From: Firmicutes bacterium UBA5559
Lineage (GTDB): Bacteria; Bacillota; Clostridia; Peptostreptococcales; Anaerovoracaceae
Direction: 5' to 3'
Assembly (NCBI GenBank): GCA_002425705.1
Contig: DIMT01000037.1
Coordinates: 61,712 to 115,351 of the forward strand
DNA: 53,640 nucleotides
Of the stretch, positions 33,667-41,348 are shown one piece after another. Numbering within the stretch: position 1 is the stretch's first letter; every line of letters starts with the position of its first letter. Position numbers and translations under genes: made by a program. The notes beneath the pieces were generated by a model, which did no database searches, was not told the origin of the DNA, and worked only from the letters and a program-made list of their open reading frames with translations.

Positions 33667-33903
33667 TTACTGTCCGTCCCGGAGGGGGCGCACAGCTACA
33701 GCTTCCTTCCCCTTGTCGGTATCAATGAAATATAATTCCACACGGTCCCCGACTCGCAGCTCTTTGATGTTATACATCAGGGCGCTGCCATGCCAGAAGA
33801 TCCGGCCGTCTTCTTCCGTTGTCAGGAACCCGAAGTACCGTTTTAGGTTAATGGCCGTTATGACTCCTTGCTTTAGTTCACCCAATACCATTTTCTCATT
33901 CAT
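33667..33903 (-). CDS. cold-shock-domain-like OB-fold protein
   Basis: 78 residues. QGVITAINLKRYFGFLTTEE followed by GRIFWHGSALM and LRVGDRVELYFIDTDKGKEA matches the five-strand cold-shock/OB fold, with aromatic RNA-contact positions YFGF and IFWH. A single-stranded nucleic acid-binding role is likely. The ATG at 33,903 has AGGAGG 8 bases upstream; a longer version from 33,945 would begin inside the preceding gene. It overlaps that gene by 4 bases (ATGA). Confidence 0.8.
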   Translation of the reverse strand: MNEKMVLGELKQGVITAINLKRYFGFLTTEEDGRIFWHGSALMYNIKELRVGDRVELYFIDTDKGKEAVAVRPLRDGQ

Positions 33904-34253
33904 CGGATCGGCCTCCTGCCTGAGCGGTATACTGTCGGCAGCCAATGAGGGTATTTATATTTCCGAGGGCTCTTTACTACAGGGTAAGTCAGCATCTTGC
34001 CGTCCAGCGCATACAGAAAACTTTCGCATGGTTCCTTGTAGATCATTCCGGCCTTTTCCAGACACGTCAGCAAGTAAAAAGTCTCTTTGTTCCAGCCGGT
34101 CCAGAAGATAATGTTATCTATTTCAGGGTGGAACAGCTCCTGATTGCCTTGCCAATCAATTCCCCATTGCCGAAACGCGAATTCCAGTTCTGTAAATGTA
34201 ACGGGATCATTTCTTTCGATGTAATCCAGTAATTTTGCTTTGATATCTTCCAT
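33900..34253 (-). CDS. hypothetical protein, possible winged helix
   Basis: 117 residues, function unknown. The N-terminal MEDIKAKLLDYIERNDPVTF plus TELEFAFRQWGIDWQG could be a winged helix, and the middle is rich in Trp and Phe (NIIFWTGWNKETFYLLTCLE). A later stretch (KAGMIYKEPCESFLYALDGK) looks like a DNA-binding wing. GGAG lies 8 bases before the ATG. The stop overlaps the start of the cold-shock-like gene. Confidence 0.7.
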   Translation of the reverse strand: MEDIKAKLLDYIERNDPVTFTELEFAFRQWGIDWQGNQELFHPEIDNIIFWTGWNKETFYLLTCLEKAGMIYKEPCESFLYALDGKMLTYPVVKSPRKYKYPHWLPTVYRSGRRPIR

Positions 34254-34317
34254 AATCTTAGCTCCTTTCTTTGTTTCGCCCTATAGTATCTGATTCAATC
34301 TTGAGTACGAACCCACA

Positions 34318-34512
34318 CTATGTCCAAATAGTAAAATCTTCATCTGCTTGTGCATTAGAACTCTGCTTCATTTCAGCGTCTCTGATTAGCATAAGAGCAG
34401 TATAATAAACAGAACACATTCCACCCCGGCCAGACTTAAGATCCTCCATGAACCATTCACATAAATCACCTACGCATTCAGACCGAGTCATAGGGCAATA
34501 TTTTTCTTCCAT
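34318..34512 (-). CDS. small four-cysteine phage-type protein
   Basis: 64 residues, beginning MEEKYCPMTRSECVGDLCEW and continuing to GRGGMCSVYYTALML. The spaced cysteines (C6, C13, C18, and one in GGMC) suggest a small zinc site; short proteins of this CPMT...C...C pattern are frequent in Firmicute prophages. The ATG at 34,512 with GGAG 9 bases upstream is chosen over one at 34,545. Flanked by untranslated gaps of 64 and about 80 bases. Role unknown. Confidence 0.7.
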   Translation of the reverse strand: MEEKYCPMTRSECVGDLCEWFMEDLKSGRGGMCSVYYTALMLIRDAEMKQSSNAQADEDFTIWT

Positions 34513-34591
34513 AATTTTCTCTCCTTTCTTATTGTTCCTGAGCATTGATAATGGCTTCTTTAATTAATAGATAGACGGACTGATATCTTAC

Positions 34592-34699
34592 TTAATCCCG
34601 TTCGTTGATATCGGATAACGCTTGTTGAATACTTTCAAGCTCATCTAGGATTCTATTGAGGGCTTCGAAGAACGCAATTAGAGTTTTCTCTTCAATCAT
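34592..34699 (-). CDS. 35-residue microprotein
   Basis: Begins MIEEKTLIAFFEALNRILDE and ends SDINERD; a single amphipathic helix. GGGAGGTG lies 8 bases before the ATG, and the start overlaps the stop of the upstream 71-residue gene (ATGA), so it is very probably translated. Its first residues MIE-K echo the first residues of that neighbour. Function unknown. Confidence 0.6.
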   Translation of the reverse strand: MIEEKTLIAFFEALNRILDELESIQQALSDINERD

Positions 34700-34911
34700 T
34701 TTATTTCACCTCCCATCTTTTTAGCATCTGCAATTTCAACCAACCGATCCAGCACTACCTTTAATAATTTCACGCAGAAGGGGTCTTGATGCTTCTTCTC
34801 GATATCTGATGCCTCTTCAATCAGGTTGGACCAGAAGAGGGGAGAGGGGTCTGTATCATAATACTTCTGAAACAACTTATAGCAATCTGCGAAAATTTCT
34901 TTTTCTATCAT
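34696..34911 (-). CDS. 71-residue hypothetical protein
   Basis: Helical, acidic and basic residues mixed: MIEKEIFADCYKLFQKYYDT to VEIADAKKMGGEIK, with PLFWSNLIEEASDIEKKHQD in the middle. It overlaps the primase-helicase stop by 4 bases (ATGA) and the 35-residue gene start by 4. Function unknown; its place right behind the primase-helicase suggests a replication accessory role, by position only. Confidence 0.7.
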   Translation of the reverse strand: MIEKEIFADCYKLFQKYYDTDPSPLFWSNLIEEASDIEKKHQDPFCVKLLKVVLDRLVEIADAKKMGGEIK

Positions 34912-36761
34912 GATTCTTCCTCCCAGGGCATCAACTCTTGAAATCCTTCCTGTATCTTTTCTTTACGCATAATATCGAATCGGTATGAAAGGCCTCTTCC
35001 GGTTGCCATATCCAACTCCAGCAGTAGGCCGGTTTCCTTGTCGAAGTGTAAGGGTATCTTTTTTAAATCGGGGAAATATCTGTTTTTTAATACTTCGCAA
35101 TACCCATCGATTCCGGCCAGCTTTGTTTCATCGTCATACTCCCGGATTATGGCTAGAATGTTGTCAGCCTTATTACCGATATCTGCGCTGCCGCTTATTT
35201 GTTCGAAGTCGAGCGAGCCATCTTTTCTGAAGGTTTTGTTTGGATGGAGCACGATGATAATATGGCAATGGTACAGCTTCGCGATGTCGCAGCAGCGCTG
35301 GGTGAAATCCGCTTGAGCTTCATATTTTTCTGAAGCGGCGGTAACTGATAGAACCGACATTAGATTGTCAATGACCAGAAGATTATAATGGTCCTGCTTT
35401 ATTTTCCGGCTGATGAGGTCAAATAGTTGATTAGTGGTTTTAAGGTTTGATTCGCCCTTCATAAATAGATGCAATTTGTCTTTATGCCACTCCTTTAGGT
35501 GTTTTAAAACGCTTTGCTTTGGCACCTTGAAGTTCCTTTTATTAATCCGCACATAATCATATAGTTTTGTATCTCGTCCGATTACTGATTGGTAGACCTT
35601 ATTAACCAGAATACGCTTATCGTCTTCGCCGCTGATCAGGAAAACCTTGTTATTGCTTTCTATGGCATTTGCCACTACCTGATTGATGAAAGTCGACTTA
35701 CCTCCGTTGGAACGCCCTACAACCAAAGTTACGCAGCCTGGCGCTAGATCATTGATGGCCATATCAATAGACGGTAGGCCGGTTGAAATAAACTTGCCTC
35801 GTGCAAAGACTTCTTCCAGCGATACCTCGTCATTGTCCGGGTTAAAAAGGCCTTCAATTTTCTCCTGGGCTGATTCTATGATGCGCCGGATTGCCGCAGC
35901 CCCGCCTTTAGAGTATTCTTGGTTGGCATCTTTATAGGCCATGATTGACTTGTCAATGAGCTTTGTCTTATCAGGATAGGCATCCAGGAAGGCGGTATCC
36001 ATCCCAGCACCGGCTTCGTCATTATCGGAGAAGATCAGCAGACTATCGAAGGAATCCAGGAAAGTTTTGTTCTGCTCAATAAGCTCTTTAAGGCTATTTG
36101 CACCAGCACCAACTGATACCACGTTCTGAAATCCGGCCTGATAAATTATCATGCAGTCAATTTCACCTTCGCAGATAACAAGGGGCTTCTCCGGGTCCGT
36201 GTTGTCAAAGCCGTACAATCCTGGCTTGCTCCCTGGAAGAGATAAATACTTCGGGCCTTCCGTATGCTTCTCCGGTTTTCGTGTCTTGCAGCCGGTTAGA
36301 ATCCCGTTCTTATAATAGGGGAAGGTGATGGATCCCTGATAATTCTTCAGCTGAAAGGCCTTGATGGTTTCTTCGTTGAGATGCCGGGTCTTAAGATAAT
36401 CAATCTGAATGTCGGTTAAGGGGGAGAGCTGTTTGGCGGCATCTTGAAATCGTGCCCGGTTCTTTGCCATATTGGTCTGATCATGATCCTTGTCCAGAAA
36501 CTCCCGCACAATTTCGGAGTGGCTATAATTCAGGTAGTCCCTGTACAAGGAATAGATATCAATCAGTTTCCCACATCCGAAACACTTGAATTGAAGCAGG
36601 TTTTCATCCCATGCCAGGCTGGGGTTCCGGTCGCCATTTCGATGAGCCAGCCGATCCGGGCATCGGTATTTCGTTCCAATTTTCTCAAGGGAGAGATGTT
36701 GGATGATAATATCCTTGGCTGCTTGGCCAACCTTTTCTTTGATTTGCTGAATCTCGCTCAT
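34908..36761 (-). CDS. phage-type primase-helicase
   Basis: 617 residues. An N-terminal CHC2-like zinc finger uses C34, H40, C60 and C63. A TOPRIM domain follows with E198-G-E200 in VICEGEIDCMI and D246-N-D248 in FSDNDEAG. A RecA/DnaB-type helicase domain has the P-loop GRSNGGKS (349-356), then VLISGEDD- and DNLMSVLS-like Walker B regions and a GSADIGNKADNI motif. Bifunctional enzymes of this Twinkle/T7 gp4 type unwind DNA and make primers for phage or satellite replication. It overlaps both neighbours by 4 bases and is translated right after the iteron-bearing initiator. Confidence 0.92.
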   Translation of the reverse strand: MSEIQQIKEKVGQAAKDIIIQHLSLEKIGTKYRCPDRLAHRNGDRNPSLAWDENLLQFKCFGCGKLIDIYSLYRDYLNYSHSEIVREFLDKDHDQTNMAKNRARFQDAAKQLSPLTDIQIDYLKTRHLNEETIKAFQLKNYQGSITFPYYKNGILTGCKTRKPEKHTEGPKYLSLPGSKPGLYGFDNTDPEKPLVICEGEIDCMIIYQAGFQNVVSVGAGANSLKELIEQNKTFLDSFDSLLIFSDNDEAGAGMDTAFLDAYPDKTKLIDKSIMAYKDANQEYSKGGAAAIRRIIESAQEKIEGLFNPDNDEVSLEEVFARGKFISTGLPSIDMAINDLAPGCVTLVVGRSNGGKSTFINQVVANAIESNNKVFLISGEDDKRILVNKVYQSVIGRDTKLYDYVRINKRNFKVPKQSVLKHLKEWHKDKLHLFMKGESNLKTTNQLFDLISRKIKQDHYNLLVIDNLMSVLSVTAASEKYEAQADFTQRCCDIAKLYHCHIIIVLHPNKTFRKDGSLDFEQISGSADIGNKADNILAIIREYDDETKLAGIDGYCEVLKNRYFPDLKKIPLHFDKETGLLLELDMATGRGLSYRFDIMRKEKIQEGFQELMPWEEES

Positions 36762-37465
36762 CGGTCTATCTCCTCTATAATGATTTCCCTGGGTTCAGGC
36801 TTTGGCTTTTCCTCCCGTACCAGATAATCTTTATAAATCTGATCCCGGCCAAGGAAGTTCGAAGAAGTCTTAATAAATTGCTTCTCCCGGCCCTTAGTCT
36901 CTTTAGAATAGTTCTGGGCAGCGGTCAGGATTTCTTCGGCCGTACTGGATTTGATTGCCTTGTTCCAATTCGTGAAGGTCCGTTGCTTCTCAGATGGGTT
37001 TGGGTATTGCGAGAAAAAAAGCTCAAATTCCGGGGTATATAATTGTTTCTCATTATTAAAGTTATTGTTTGTGTATCCTTCGCGGTTCCTTCGTGGTTCC
37101 TTGTCGGTATCCTTCGTGGTGCCTTGCGTGGTACCCCTATCCTGGTAAAATGCGTAATTTTCAATGGTTAGAGTGGTACCCTTCGTGGTAGCCTGCGTGG
37201 TAACCATTCCGAGCCCTTTTAGTAACCCAAGGTAGGCCCTAACTTTCTTCTTTGACCATCCCCAGCGCGCTGCCAATTTCAATTCCGATGTATGGAGCTG
37301 ACCGCGATCAAGCTCAATTATGGTATTGCCATAAATCAGAGTTGCTGGCTTGTGATTGGCTGATAGAAGAAGGTCGACCCACGCTTGTCCTCTCGAAAAA
37401 GGTTTCTCGTTCCAAATCCGATGGTCAAGAAGTTGCCGGTGTAGACTTATCCAGCCTTGTTGCAC
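36758..37465 (-). CDS. replication initiator-like protein with iterons in its gene
   Basis: 235 residues. The N-terminal winged helix (WISLHRQLLDHRIWNEKPFS to LAARWGWSKKKVRAYLGLLK) is the form seen in phage replisome organisers and DnaD-like proteins. The C-terminal part (FFSQYPNPSEKQRTFTNWNK) is a typical partner-interaction region. The linker between them is Thr-rich (TTQATTKGTT, GTTQGTTKD) because it is encoded by tandem DNA repeats at 37,077-37,205. Start codon is GTG with GAGGTG 5 bases upstream. It probably opens the element's origin and loads the primase-helicase encoded next (4-base overlap). Confidence 0.85.
   Translation of the reverse strand: MQQGWISLHRQLLDHRIWNEKPFSRGQAWVDLLLSANHKPATLIYGNTIIELDRGQLHTSELKLAARWGWSKKKVRAYLGLLKGLGMVTTQATTKGTTLTIENYAFYQDRGTTQGTTKDTDKEPRRNREGYTNNNFNNEKQLYTPEFELFFSQYPNPSEKQRTFTNWNKAIKSSTAEEILTAAQNYSKETKGREKQFIKTSSNFLGRDQIYKDYLVREEKPKPEPREIIIEEIDR
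37077..37205 (+). repeat. iteron cluster, candidate replication origin
   Basis: Seven close copies of a 13-14-bp unit near CCTTCGTGGTNCC on the plus strand start at 37,077, 37,088, 37,099, 37,111, 37,122, 37,180 and 37,192, sharing their terminal CC. A degenerate copy (GAGTGGTACC) lies at 37,171. The period is 11-12 bp, about one helical turn. The repeats lie within the coding sequence of the initiator, as known for lactococcal TP901-1-type replication modules. Confidence 0.75.
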
Positions 37466-37469
37466 GAGA

Positions 37470-37622
37470 TCACCTCATTTCTGTGAATTTTCTTGATAAG
37501 TAGGGTAGGGGGTGGTATCCTACATTTAGCACACGCTGGAATGAATTCTTTTCAATAGACCATTGCTGGGGAGCAGGCTGTTGGATATATTCGTTTTGGT
37601 GTGTGTTTTCCATTGGCAACAT
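37470..37622 (-). CDS. 50-residue hypothetical protein
   Basis: Starts MLPMENTHQNEYIQQPAPQQ and ends LPYLSRKFTEMR. Rich in Gln, Asn and Pro at the N terminus, no recognisable domain. The ATG at 37,622 overlaps the stop of the upstream HTH gene (TAATG) and has GAGG 7 bases upstream; an in-frame ATG at 37,613 is an alternative. It ends 4 bases before the initiator start codon. Probably real because of the tight fit, but function is unknown. Confidence 0.55.
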   Translation of the reverse strand: MLPMENTHQNEYIQQPAPQQWSIEKNSFQRVLNVGYHPLPYLSRKFTEMR

Positions 37623-37873
37623 TATCGGGCCTCGATTCTTCTGATCACTCCTGGTTCGTGCGTTTCTTCCTTTGTGGGGGTGCCGTTTTCGATGAAAGTC
37701 ATCAGATGGGACCAATTAATCAGTCTCGTTCGGTTCCCAGTTAGGACGGAAGGGATCTGCCCAGTAAGAACGGCCGTACGGATAAAGTTTCTGGACAAGC
37801 CTATGCCTTCGGCTTGGCAGCGTTCAAAAGTGGATTGAATTGATGCCATTTGATTCCATCGTTTATTTTCCAT
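37622..37873 (-). CDS. excisionase-like DNA-binding protein
   Basis: 83 residues. STFERCQAEGIGLSRNFIRT then AVLTGQIPSVLTGNRTRLIN is the helix-turn-helix plus wing pattern of a family common in clostridial phages and conjugative elements, often annotated as excisionase-like. The start overlaps the end of the upstream HTH gene by 11 bases. It is the second gene of the leftward early unit. Either a regulator or a directionality factor. Confidence 0.75.
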   Translation of the reverse strand: MENKRWNQMASIQSTFERCQAEGIGLSRNFIRTAVLTGQIPSVLTGNRTRLINWSHLMTFIENGTPTKEETHEPGVIRRIEAR

Positions 37874-38066
37874 TTTCAGCTTCTCCTTTCAAACCATTTA
37901 GTTCTGAAATAATCATCAGGATTTTTACCTTCTCTTTATCAGGGAGTTCAGTACGCAGCTTTCGAGAAAAGTTGCCATCATTGACACCGTATCGCTCTGC
38001 GACCTGCCAATACTTTAATCCGGAATCTCGGATCATCTTTCTAATATCTTGATTTGCTTTTTCCAT
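37863..38066 (-). CDS. small helix-turn-helix regulator (Cro-like)
   Basis: 67 residues. GLKYWQVAERYGVNDGNFSR is a helix-turn-helix, followed by LRTELPDKEKVKILMIISEL. Short regulators of this kind open the early operon of many Firmicute prophages. GAGGTAGG precedes the ATG. It is the first gene transcribed leftward from the divergent promoter region at 38,163-38,297 and the best candidate for the protein that binds the shared TTACTTCC operators there. No larger CI-like repressor is present in the element. Confidence 0.8.
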   Translation of the reverse strand: MEKANQDIRKMIRDSGLKYWQVAERYGVNDGNFSRKLRTELPDKEKVKILMIISELNGLKGEAENGK

Positions 38067-38162
38067 TTTCCTACCTCGCTTGGATTCGATGGGATAACCT
38101 CTAAGAACATATTAATAAACGACAACAAGCCATGGGATAGAAAATGACATAAAAAAACACAA

Positions 38163-38191
38163 AATATATGGGAAGTAATTAAGTGATTGAA
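38163..38191 (-). promoter_or_regulatory. leftward early promoter with operator in the spacer
   Basis: On the minus strand TTCAAT (38,191-38,186), 17 bp, TATATT (38,168-38,163). The spacer contains TTACTTCC (38,178-38,171), which also occurs in the spacer of the rightward promoter. The region 38,067-38,329 has no gene and is very AT-rich. Confidence 0.6.
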
Positions 38192-38268
38192 ATGTAATGT
38201 AAAATTCTAATACTTATTGATAAATATAAAAATTTGAAAGGTGGGAAATATTAATAAAAAAAATGTTG

Positions 38269-38297
38269 TTGTAATAAGTTACTTCCTATGATATTAT
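38269..38297 (+). promoter_or_regulatory. rightward promoter with operator in the spacer
   Basis: TTGTAA (38,269-38,274), 17 bp, TATTAT (38,292-38,297). The spacer contains TTACTTCC (38,279-38,286). It drives the AT-rich zinc-ribbon gene and perhaps the integrase. Confidence 0.6.
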
Positions 38298-38329
38298 AAA
38301 ACAAAGGAAGAAAATAAACGGAGGCAAAT

Positions 38330-39280
38330 ATGTTATTATCATTTGATTTTGACAACAGGACTGAAAGCGATGATAGTTGTATTCCATTCAAAACAAAAAA
38401 AAGAAAGGTCTTTTCACATTTGATTGGGATGCTTTCAGTTGACTTTTATGAATTTTACATTGATGTCAGGGAAAACTATCTGATTTCTGATGCTTTAGAG
38501 AATTATGACCGTTTTCAAAAAAAATATGATGTGGATTTTTCACCAGCATTCTACCAATTACTGCTCGAAGACAAATCTGATCCTCAAGAAGTCATAATGG
38601 TAAACCTTGTAGCAGCGGAAATGAAAAAGAGATATATAGTAGGAAGGGTTCCATACTCTTTGTATGACTTCTATACATTTTTTATTGGAGCGATAATACC
38701 CGGGATATCAATAATCGACTTGGACCCGAAATCATATACGAGTGTTGAATTAGAGGCCGCTATTGGAGAAACTGAATCTATATATGGTAAGGTATTATCT
38801 GGGGCTATCTTCAATAAACCACCAACTGAAATAATGGCCGCATATATCTGCGAAAAGGTTCTTGATGTTTTGATCTGCTCTCTTTACGAGGCCGCAAGGA
38901 ACAATATACACATTCAAGCCTGTGCAAACTGTGGCGAGATATTCGTTCTTAATAAAGCAGACGAGAAGTACTGCACGAGAATAAGCCCCCAATATAGTAG
39001 TATGGATTGTAAGGCTGCGGCAAAATATATCAAGCAATTGAAGAGGGAGGACAAAGACCAAGCTTATCGCATTTATAAGAGCAGATATAACAGCTTGAGG
39101 AAAAAGATTGATAATGCCTGTTATGATCCCAAAAAGGAAGAAAAATATAAAAAAGAGTTTGAAGAGTTTAAGGTAAAGGCTGAAGACTTCAGAGAAAAAA
39201 TAGCGAAGAACCCAACTGAAGAATTGGTTAATGAATTTATTGAATGGATGAATACTTATAAAACTCGGAAGAAAAAATAA
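38330..39280 (+). CDS. AT-rich accessory gene with a zinc-ribbon, DUF6076-like
   Basis: 316 residues. No signal peptide. The N-terminal two-thirds is unassigned. A zinc-ribbon-like motif uses C198 and C201 (ACANCGEIF), C215 and C227, followed by a long basic coiled region (KKEEKYKKEFEEFKVKAEDF) rich in Lys. It resembles DUF6076-type proteins of phages and plasmids as far as I recall. Base composition is clearly more AT-rich than its neighbours, suggesting separate acquisition. It lies where a repressor or an immunity or defence gene usually sits in satellites, between the regulatory region and the integrase. GGAGG precedes the ATG. Function unknown. Confidence 0.75.
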   Translation: MLLSFDFDNRTESDDSCIPFKTKKRKVFSHLIGMLSVDFYEFYIDVRENYLISDALENYDRFQKKYDVDFSPAFYQLLLEDKSDPQEVIMVNLVAAEMKKRYIVGRVPYSLYDFYTFFIGAIIPGISIIDLDPKSYTSVELEAAIGETESIYGKVLSGAIFNKPPTEIMAAYICEKVLDVLICSLYEAARNNIHIQACANCGEIFVLNKADEKYCTRISPQYSSMDCKAAAKYIKQLKREDKDQAYRIYKSRYNSLRKKIDNACYDPKKEEKYKKEFEEFKVKAEDFREKIAKNPTEELVNEFIEWMNTYKTRKKK

Positions 39281-39334
39281 AAATGAGCCATTGACCGCCT
39301 GGAAGCATATCAATGACTCAACCCCAAACCGCCA

Positions 39335-39357
39335 TAAGAGGCAGCCTGTACCTCTTA
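39335..39357 (+). other. hairpin behind the AT-rich gene
   Basis: TAAGAGG (39,335-39,341) pairs with CCTCTTA (39,351-39,357) over a 9-base loop. The bases after it are AT-rich but not a U-tract. It may be a weak terminator or just a processing site in the 124-base gap before the next gene. Confidence 0.35.
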
Positions 39358-39404
39358 TTATACACAATATTCTACGGGCTTGTAAAGTTTAAGGAGGATT
39401 TGTA

Positions 39405-39758
39405 ATGGAAAAGATGAACAATGACATGGTAAACGAAGCAGTTTCAACGGAAAAGGCAAGAGCATTGCGCTACCACGAAGCAATCTGGGAAGCCGGCATG
39501 GAACTGGAAAAAGCCCAACTCCTACTCGGTGAGATTCTGGAAGTTTACAGCACTGATGATATGTTAGATATTCGGGCCGGATTGAAATACTGGGATAGGC
39601 AGCTCGAGGAAGGAGATCCCCGGTATCAAATAGGAAAGCACACTTCAGCGGTCTGCTATAGTTTCCATAACATTTGTCGGAAACTGGACATTGTATCGGA
39701 TATAATTTTTAGGCTTCAGAACAATATGGCCGATACCATCGAGGTTAAAAGGCGATAG
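39405..39758 (+). CDS. hypothetical protein next to the integrase
   Basis: 117 residues, helical and acidic, no cysteine motif or membrane helix. AAGGAGG lies 8 bases before the ATG. The first half (KARALRYHEAIWEAGMELEK) and the C-terminal part (FHNICRKLDIVSDIIFRLQN) look like amphipathic helices, perhaps a helical bundle. It ends 33 bases before the integrase and is likely co-transcribed. Function not recognised. Confidence 0.7.
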   Translation: MEKMNNDMVNEAVSTEKARALRYHEAIWEAGMELEKAQLLLGEILEVYSTDDMLDIRAGLKYWDRQLEEGDPRYQIGKHTSAVCYSFHNICRKLDIVSDIIFRLQNNMADTIEVKRR

Positions 39759-39791
39759 TTGGTATTATCAAGAGGAAGGGAGAGGCTTTAA

Positions 39792-41192
39792 ATGGCAAAT
39801 ATCCAAGAAAGAAGAAGCAAGGACGGAAAACTGATTTCCTATTCAATCCGGGTCCATCGTGGCCGGGATGCAGCCGGCAAACAATTAAAGCCCTACTCCA
39901 CGACCTTTGAAGTTCCGGAGGGCTGGTCGGAGCAGCGGGCTTTGAAGGAAGCCAATAAGAAGGCCGTACTCTTTGAAAAGGAGTGTCATGACGGACTTGT
40001 AGGCGATGGAAAACAGACTTTCCAAAAGTATGCGGAGTATGTTATAATGCTCAAGGAGAAAAACCAGAAGATCAGGACCGCAGAACGTTATAAGGAGCTA
40101 TTGGTCAGGATCAATCAAGCCATTGGCTATATGAGGCTGGTGGATATCCGGCCCCAGCATCTAAACGCCTTTTATGATAATCTTTCAGAAGAGGGAATCC
40201 GAAACGACGACCGGTACTTCTGCAAATTTGACTTAAGGCAGGCTATCAAAGACCTGGGCATGACGAAGAAGGCTTTTTCTGAAATGTCTGGATTGAGTAT
40301 CGCCGCTATGGATTCCATGAGGGCAGGCAACGGGGTGCGAAAGAGCAGCGCTGAAGCGGTCTGCAAGGCCCTGAATCGCCCGTTGAAGGGTTCTTTCGAT
40401 GCTTCCAATACAAAGGGTAGGCTTTCCAATAAAACCATCCTGGAGCATCATAGGCTGATCACTTTAATCTTTAATCAGGCAGAAAAGGAAATGCTAGTTC
40501 CATACAATCCAGCCCGGAGATCCACGCCGCCGAAAGCCGAAAAGACTCAAGCGAATTACTTCCAGATTGATGATCTCAATCGTATGGTTGATTGCCTGGA
40601 AGAGGAACCGATTAAATTCAAAGCCATTGTGCATCTGATGATGTTGACCGGATGCAGAAGGGGAGAAATCTTCGGATTGAAGTGGAGCAAGGTTGATCTG
40701 GAAAATGGTATCCTTAATATTGATGCCAGCCTGATTAAAACCAAGCGGAACGGAATCGAAGATTCAACCACAAAAACGAGCAAGAACAGACTTGTACCAA
40801 TTCCTCCAGAAATGGTGGCATTACTGAAAGAGTACCGCCTATGGCAGAAGAAAGAGAAGTTGGCAAACGGAGACCGATGGATTAACACCGATTATGTCTT
40901 TACCAATGAGATTGGTGGAGCAATGCATCCAGATGGAATCAACGCATGGCTCATCAAGTTTTCTGAAAGACACGGCCTTCCCCATATCAACCCTCATGCG
41001 TTCCGGCATTCTTATGCATCTGTTTTGATATCAAAGGGAATCGACATCGTAACGGTCAGTAAGACTTTGGGCCATGAAGCGGTCAGTACCACCACGGATA
41101 TTTATGCCGAGATGATGAAGCAGGCGAGTGAGCAGGCTTCGGAAACCATTGCCGATGCACTTATCAGAAATGGTCGAAAGAAAGCAAAATAG
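39792..41192 (+). CDS. int: tyrosine site-specific integrase with embedded helix-turn-helix
   Basis: 466 residues, longer than usual. An N-terminal arm-binding domain (about 1-60) precedes the core-binding domain, which is interrupted by an XRE-like helix-turn-helix at residues 146-200 (DLGMTKKAFSEMSGLSIAAM). The catalytic domain has all active residues: R289 (LTGCRRGEIFG), a Lys near 329-331, H402 and R405 (HAFRHSYAS), H428 (LGHEAV) and the nucleophile Y438 (TTTDIYAEM). It should recombine the 33-bp rnpB-derived core. AGGAAGGGAG stands upstream of the ATG. It points toward attR and lies 156 bases before it. Confidence 0.95.
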   Translation: MANIQERRSKDGKLISYSIRVHRGRDAAGKQLKPYSTTFEVPEGWSEQRALKEANKKAVLFEKECHDGLVGDGKQTFQKYAEYVIMLKEKNQKIRTAERYKELLVRINQAIGYMRLVDIRPQHLNAFYDNLSEEGIRNDDRYFCKFDLRQAIKDLGMTKKAFSEMSGLSIAAMDSMRAGNGVRKSSAEAVCKALNRPLKGSFDASNTKGRLSNKTILEHHRLITLIFNQAEKEMLVPYNPARRSTPPKAEKTQANYFQIDDLNRMVDCLEEEPIKFKAIVHLMMLTGCRRGEIFGLKWSKVDLENGILNIDASLIKTKRNGIEDSTTKTSKNRLVPIPPEMVALLKEYRLWQKKEKLANGDRWINTDYVFTNEIGGAMHPDGINAWLIKFSERHGLPHINPHAFRHSYASVLISKGIDIVTVSKTLGHEAVSTTTDIYAEMMKQASEQASETIADALIRNGRKKAK

Positions 41193-41212
41193 TAACATGG
41201 AATCGGGTATAA

Positions 41213-41233
41213 ATAATTCAACAATAATTCAAC
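41213..41233 (+). repeat. right pair of putative integrase arm sites
   Basis: ATAATTCAAC at 41,213-41,222 and 41,224-41,233, the same pair with the same 11-bp period and orientation as at 28,071. They lie 115 bases from the attR core. A partial third copy (TAATTCAT) follows. Confidence 0.65.
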
Positions 41234-41348
41234 TAATTCATAAAAAAGCACTAAAAAAGGCTGAAAAGCATAAATTAGCATTATGAAGGAATGGCTAATT
41301 TTCAACGATTGTAGCAATCTATAAACAACCATTTACAAGACGGTTGGC

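Noticed and set aside
37077..37205. Tandem repeats considered as a CRISPR array
   Set aside because: Units are only 13-14 bp, have no spacers between them, and lie in a coding frame; they fit iterons.
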